The translations under genes and the position numbers were made by a program. The notes under the pieces are model-generated. The model was not told the origin of the DNA. It saw nothing but the letters and a program-made list of their open reading frames with translations, and made no database searches. From Amanita rubescens (taxonomy: Eukaryota; Basidiomycota; Agaricomycetes; Agaricales; Amanitaceae): a stretch of DNA of 64,000 nt. Of the stretch, positions 59,501 to 64,000 are shown in pieces. Numbering within the stretch: position 1 is the stretch's first letter; the number at the start of each line of letters is the position of its first letter. The stretch spans positions 682,001 to 746,000 of the forward strand of contig WION01000008.1 of NCBI GenBank assembly GCA_015039365.1, written 5' to 3'.

Positions 59501-61707
59501 ATCGAATTGGTCAGAAGTCTCATGTCAACGTTTATCGCTTTGTAAGTAAGGATACTATGGAAGAGGATGTGCTCGAGAGAGCCAAGAAGAAGATGGTGTT
59601 GGAGTATGCCAGTAAGTCGCACCTCCAACTATGGCAAATCACATCTATATTTCTTTCCTTTAGTAATCAACCAAATGGATACCTCCCAAGCTCATCTTAG
59701 CTCCAAAGCTCCACCTAAGGATACACATAAGCCGGATAATTTGAGTAAAGACGAATTGCATGCTGTCCTGAAATACGGAGCTCAGAAAATGTGTGTCCAC
59801 CTGCTTCGTCATCTCTCGTTGTCACATTTATTTGTCGTAGGTTCGACAAGGATGACTCGCAGCAGAACAAAAAACTCGACGAGATGGATCTTGACGACAT
59901 CCTGACAACAGCCGAGGCACATGAAACCATGGAAGGGGGTGATGGAGGCACTTCCTTAGGAGGCGAAGGCTTCCTGGCCCAGTTTGCTGCCGTCAGTGAC
60001 GTCAAAAACGACATGTCATGGGAGGATATTATACCACTTGAGGAACGCCAGAAGTTTGAAACTGAAGACGATCAGCGGAAGGCAGAGGAACTTGCAGCTC
60101 AGGAGTCGCGTGATAGGAAGCGCACTGTGGCTCAAGTGTCCTACGAAGGCATGGATGTGGACCAGCCAGCATCGAGTTCCACGCCTAAAAAACCCAAAGC
60201 TCCTGGTACCGCGAGGAAAACTGCAAGCCAAAAGGCTATGGAGCTGAAAGAGCGGGATGTCCGCGTTTTGATTCGAAGTTTGCAGCGTTGGGGGGACATC
60301 CGCCAACGCTATGATATTATAGTAAGTCGTTCGTAGCGATGTACCGCCAAGGTTTTCAATGATCGCGTCTATAGGTCAAAGAATCAAAACTACAGGATAA
60401 GAACCGAGGGATGCTGCTCAACGTTGCGGATGAAATTGTCGAACTCTGTAGGCAAGCCGTGAAAGAAAACGAAGACCGAAAAGCCGCTATAGCAAGCGCG
60501 GGTGGGACCTTAAGTAACGCACAGAAGAGCAAAGCTGTACTGGTTACGTACCGTGGTGTTTCTAGCATCAATGCCGAAACTGTTGTCACGCGCTATCGAG
60601 ATCTACGGCTATTGTATAACCTTCTATCAGACGTCGAGGATGCATACAAATGGTCTATCCCTGTCGAGAACATCAGACCTACGCTTAACTGGTCTGGTAG
60701 ATGGGGACATCATGAAGATTCCATGCTCCTTGTTGGTGCATTCATCTATGGCTTTGGCAATTGGGAGGTCATGGCAAAGGACCCCAAGCTTGGCCTTGAA
60801 GGCAAGTTCTTCCTAGAGGAGGGAAAGAAAGGAGAAGAATCTGGAAGCCGGCCCATTCCCAACGCAATTCATTTGGTCCGCAGAGGGGATTTCCTGTTGA
60901 ACCTACTCTATGAACACGAAGAGAAACTTCGCTCGTATGAAACATCACTTCGATCAAGAGGTCAACTGAAGCCGTCCGCGTCCCCTCCGCCAACAACCGC
61001 AGCCTCTACTTCGTCCCACGTCAGCGCTGCCAAGAGACGCGCGGAGAGCGAAGCTGTAGCATCTGCAGCGGATACAAGTGCACGCAAGCGAAAACGCCGA
61101 CCTACTCCAACATTCACCGACTCGGAATCCGATGAAGATGATTGGTATGTAATTCACCTTGTTATCAAAACCCGAGTTGATGTTGATTTTACTAGTCCAT
61201 CAATGGATGAGGCTTCAACAAAAGAAGAACTACGACCAGTCAAAAGAGAACTAGTGAGTTACAGCCAATGCCGAGTTTCTCTTTTATGCTTAATTTTTTC
61301 GATTTAAGAAACAATTGAAATTATCAGGTGGCGACATGCCGAGAGACGACAAAGTTGCGATGCTGAAGGAATCATTGGCCGCAATTGGTCGTCGCATAGA
61401 CGACGTCCTAATCGAGAAACATGCCGCTGGTGAGGATACTGACAGATGGCGGCGGCATCTTTGGACGTACGTTTGTGTATAAGTCTGCGATATATGGTCT
61501 CTAACGACGAACTATGCTAGATTTGTCACCTTGTTTTGGCCAAAGAAAGTTAAAGCTTCAAAGTTGGAGGAGATCCATGCCAAGATGGTCATGAAAGAGG
61601 CGGCTCCGCGAGCTCCGGATAGCGGTGCAACGAAGAAACCGAGAGTCGGCTCGAAGGCAAACGGAACAACCTCATCTGCAAGGACTAATGGGAAATCACA
61701 TCGATGA
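56553..61707 (+). CDS. CHD1: Chromatin remodeller CHD1
   Basis: ATP-dependent nucleosome-spacing enzyme acting with elongating Pol II. Acidic/basic N-terminus ([17 protein letters not shown]), tandem chromodomains ([38 protein letters not shown]), then the Snf2 motor: [20 protein letters not shown] with [27 protein letters not shown] region, [72 protein letters not shown]. The SANT/SLIDE DNA-binding part ([34 protein letters not shown]) and the CHD1 helical C-terminal domain ([27 protein letters not shown]) follow; ends TNGKSHR. About 15 introns and no frame defect along 5 kb. Start: ATG 56553; the upstream in-frame codons are Pro/Ser-rich leader. Confidence 0.96.
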
Positions 61708-62050
61708 CAGGTTGCTTATTTTCCTCTCTCTCTCTCCTATGCATACATTGGAAGACATTCACTTCATCCTTAATTATATTGCCCAGATATTCTTTTCCTA
61801 GATATCATACGGCCAGCTATTTACTCCGTGATTGGCTTTGCTACGCAGATGCAGTTACATGTACCATTAATTCCCGTTCATTCATTGTAGATACTTGAAG
61901 CTCCTGATGTCTGACTGCGTCAGGTGTACCTTAATATGGAAATGCAAGAGGTATAGCTATAGCTATCGGGGAAGGGGTATCGCGTTTTGAAGCTGCAAAT
62001 AATAGTATAAGTTAAATTAGTCGATGATCAAACATGTATACATACACTGT
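61708..62050. other. Convergent 3' intergenic region CHD1/membrane-protein gene
   Basis: 3' flanks; includes a (TC)7 microsatellite at 61723-61736. No gene recognised. Confidence 0.45.
61723..61736 (+). repeat. (TC)7 microsatellite
   Basis: Simple dinucleotide repeat in the presumed 3' UTR of CHD1. Confidence 0.8.
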
Positions 62051-63055
62051 CTATCGTACACCATCTCGCATCGCGGATTTCAATGCTCCCGAGAATTGTC
62101 GGTGATGTGGGGCTCTGTCCTGAGAACTACGCTGAGTTGTTCCCGTTCTAATAAATGTTCTAGAAGGATTAGATGGCCCAGCTTCTGTTGGTTCCGCTTG
62201 CCGAGCTGAACCATTACTATGGGTGAGTCTGGTTTTAGAGCTTGAAGGTATTTGGTTGGGATCATTCGTGGTAGCTGGGCGCAGGATGCCATTTAGCTGC
62301 GCCGCTGCGAGAAGAACAATGAATATACAACACTTGATGACGTGGAATGGGTGCACACCTTCCAGCACTTTGGCATCTGCTTGTTTATTGAAATTCTCCA
62401 TGAGCGCAGCATACCGTTTTACTTCCCACTTCATCTGCGACGCCCGCGCCGTATTGCCTTGCGAAATTGCCCATTTGCGCTCTTCCTTGAACCTGCGTCG
62501 CTCGCTATCCGCTAGGGACGCCCGGGCACGAAGGGCAGCGATCTCGCGTTCAATCGGTGTCATTGATTCTTTCGCTGGGATGAGCTCGGAGTCGGAATCA
62601 ATAGATGTGATGTCGGATACTGCGTGCTTCAGTTTGGGCGCCCGTTCGTCATTGCCGTTGCCTTGAACATTTCGTCTGAATTGAACGAAGCGCTGACGCT
62701 GAGCACCCGACGAAGCATGGCTTTTTCTCCGTTTTCTATCTGAAGCGTCGTTTGAATCTTCGAATAGCTGCGTGATGAAGTCGGTGCATATGAAGGCTAC
62801 AGCACTGCCAAGCACTGTAGCGCTTAGCTTAGTTATATCTTGAGAGGAATTGAAATCGAGAAAAAGTTTCGCTATTACGCCCAGCCCAATAAAGAGAACG
62901 TAATCCGTATGCTTGTATGCATACTGAAGAACGACACCTTGCCATGCACCAATGAGGAGAACATCGCGAAGGTTTGGTTCATCCGTTCGTGTAACGGTGT
63001 CCAGGAGAATGCGGGCCCCAAGACCAATTAGTAAAGCAGGTGCTGTGTAAGTCAT
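62051..63055 (-). CDS. Intronless membrane protein with an Smr-associated-like segment
   Basis: A single uninterrupted 334-codon frame, unusual among its intron-rich neighbours. N-terminal hydrophobic segments (PALLIGLGARILLD, VLLIGAWQGVVLQYAY, YVLFIGLGVIAKLFLD, LSATVLGSAVAFICTDF) suggest three or four membrane helices. A basic, Ser-rich loop follows, then a charged helical stretch (ERRRFKEERKWAISQGNTAR, ASQMKWEVKRYAALMENFNK) resembling the Smr-associated (DUF1771-type) motif but with no Smr domain after it. One more hydrophobic helix (VIKCCIFIVLLAAAQLNG) and a disordered tail end the protein. I do not recognise a named family. Confidence 0.75.
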   Translation of the reverse strand: MTYTAPALLIGLGARILLDTVTRTDEPNLRDVLLIGAWQGVVLQYAYKHTDYVLFIGLGVIAKLFLDFNSSQDITKLSATVLGSAVAFICTDFITQLFEDSNDASDRKRRKSHASSGAQRQRFVQFRRNVQGNGNDERAPKLKHAVSDITSIDSDSELIPAKESMTPIEREIAALRARASLADSERRRFKEERKWAISQGNTARASQMKWEVKRYAALMENFNKQADAKVLEGVHPFHVIKCCIFIVLLAAAQLNGILRPATTNDPNQIPSSSKTRLTHSNGSARQAEPTEAGPSNPSRTFIRTGTTQRSSQDRAPHHRQFSGALKSAMRDGVR

Positions 63056-63190
63056 GACAGAGTATGTGGGGTCGTAAGAAACATGTGCGTTTAACGTTAT
63101 GAGAAGTGAGATAGAGTTGAGTGAAGGCTCAGTAACATCAAGCTAATTTTAACCGCCGAACAATGGCTTTCTCATAAAGGGTCGCCAAAA

Positions 63191-64000
63191 TCAATCACCA
63201 CGGTCTACATAGTTAGCCATTGGATCATTCGCTATTCGCCGTGTCAATCGGTATGCCTCTGCTAGATCTGTCAGCAAGCAGTTCATAACACAAGTGAAAG
63301 ACAAACCAAATTCTTCCTCTGTCACGTCATGACTACTACTCTCCAGAACCCCTCGTCGTTTCTTTCCAGACCTCTCATCACCATCCTCCACTACAGTCTT
63401 TCGCTTCTTTACATCATCCAACGCTTGCTTGAACTTTTCCTGGTCTAATTGAATATCACCCTCGCCAACCCGTTTCTTTGCAAAGTTTTGCTCCACTTTG
63501 GACGCTAATGCGTTTTCCGTTCGTTTTGTTATCGATTGTCCTGACAAGAGGCTCTGGGCAGTGGACGCCTTTGTAGCTTCTATACCAGCTTGACCAGTAC
63601 AGTAGGAAAAGTGTACGCAGGAATGACAACACGCGTATCCCCAAAGCCCAGTCGGAAGATCATACCAAGAGCCCCACACAGCTGTATGGTTATTAACATA
63701 TGCTACCGCAAAGTTAGCTTAACTCATGGCGACATACTAATGAATGGCATATACGTACCATCCTCAGGGTATTTTGACTTTGTTTTTGCCCTCTCTTTCC
63801 CTTTAATGACCTGGCCAGTACGAGAATACTCGACGTAATTCTCAGTTTGACCCTGGAGAAGCTCTTTTGGCGCCGACTGTAGATATTCTTCTCCACCATA
63901 CTTTGCAAGTATGCTAACTTTGTTTAAACCCTTTAGTTCCTCTTTCTTTTCTCTGAATTCCTGATGTAGGCGCTCGCCCTGAGTGGGGTTGGCGTTCAGG
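63191..64000 (-). CDS. SLU7: Splicing factor SLU7, C-terminal part
   Basis: Second-step pre-mRNA splicing factor involved in 3' splice-site choice. The gene runs off the right edge, so the N-terminus with the zinc knuckle is missing. Seen in order: [64 protein letters not shown], then [37 protein letters not shown] and the C-terminal part ending [15 protein letters not shown]. These blocks match the conserved Slu7 core. At least three introns in the visible part, no frame defect. Confidence 0.92.

Overview
This window looks like ordinary nuclear DNA from a mushroom-forming basidiomycete (Agaricomycete). The reasons are: many introns of about 45-60 nt with GT..AG ends and CTAAC/CTAAT-like branch points; dense packing on both strands; and gene content typical of Basidiomycota, including a CSL (Su(H)-type) factor, an Ert1/AcuK-type regulator, a bifunctional allantoicase/ureidoglycolate lyase, Yak1 and Chd1. 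I recognise 30 protein-coding genes, two of them cut by the window edges. I found no rRNA, tRNA, CRISPR array, transposon or viral gene.

Layout. 0-16 kb: formate dehydrogenase (partial), GCN5-type acetyltransferase with a PCAF-like N-terminus, a secreted GH45/expansin-like protein, a membrane-anchored ER cyclophilin, the helicase DBP7, the acetyltransferase ESA1, a small membrane protein and a CSL factor. 16-29 kb: a 1.5-kb gene-poor stretch, two unrecognised proteins, the kinase YAK1, a PHOSPHO-type HAD phosphatase and TFIIH subunit TFB1. 29-43 kb: Golgi CASP/COY1, mitochondrial ribosomal protein uS9m, the H2B ubiquitin ligase BRE1, the DAL2-DAL3 fusion, the MTQ1/HemK-type methyltransferase, ERT1 and a PRA1-family protein. 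43-64 kb: a CDC26-like APC/C subunit, the PTS1 receptor PEX5, a C2H2 factor, an HSL-type hydrolase, MRI1, an asparaginase-like Ntn hydrolase, TFIIH subunit TFB4, the remodeller CHD1, a membrane protein with an Smr-associated-like segment, and the end of SLU7.

The genes do not form one pathway or biosynthetic cluster. The loose theme is nuclear: GCN5, ESA1, BRE1, CHD1, two TFIIH subunits, four sequence-specific factors and SLU7 lie together with metabolic and organelle genes. Spacing is tight: several divergent pairs share fewer than 100 bp between start codons, and MRI1 and the asparaginase-like gene are 48 bp apart on the same strand.

The most striking property of the raw sequence is a recurring defect. 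In at least ten otherwise well-conserved genes, the reading frame continues only if one extra base is ignored. About fifteen sites were seen and all are apparent +1 insertions, in varied contexts. Because essential genes are affected, I read this as insertion errors in the assembly rather than biology, but it decides how the affected genes should be modelled. I did not find a convincing new biological system. The best leads are the PCAF-like N-terminus of the GCN5 protein, its start codon overlapping that of the secreted-protein gene, telomere-repeat-like boxes in two promoters, and four lineage-type proteins of unknown function. All gene models here are read by eye, so exon borders are approximate unless stated.
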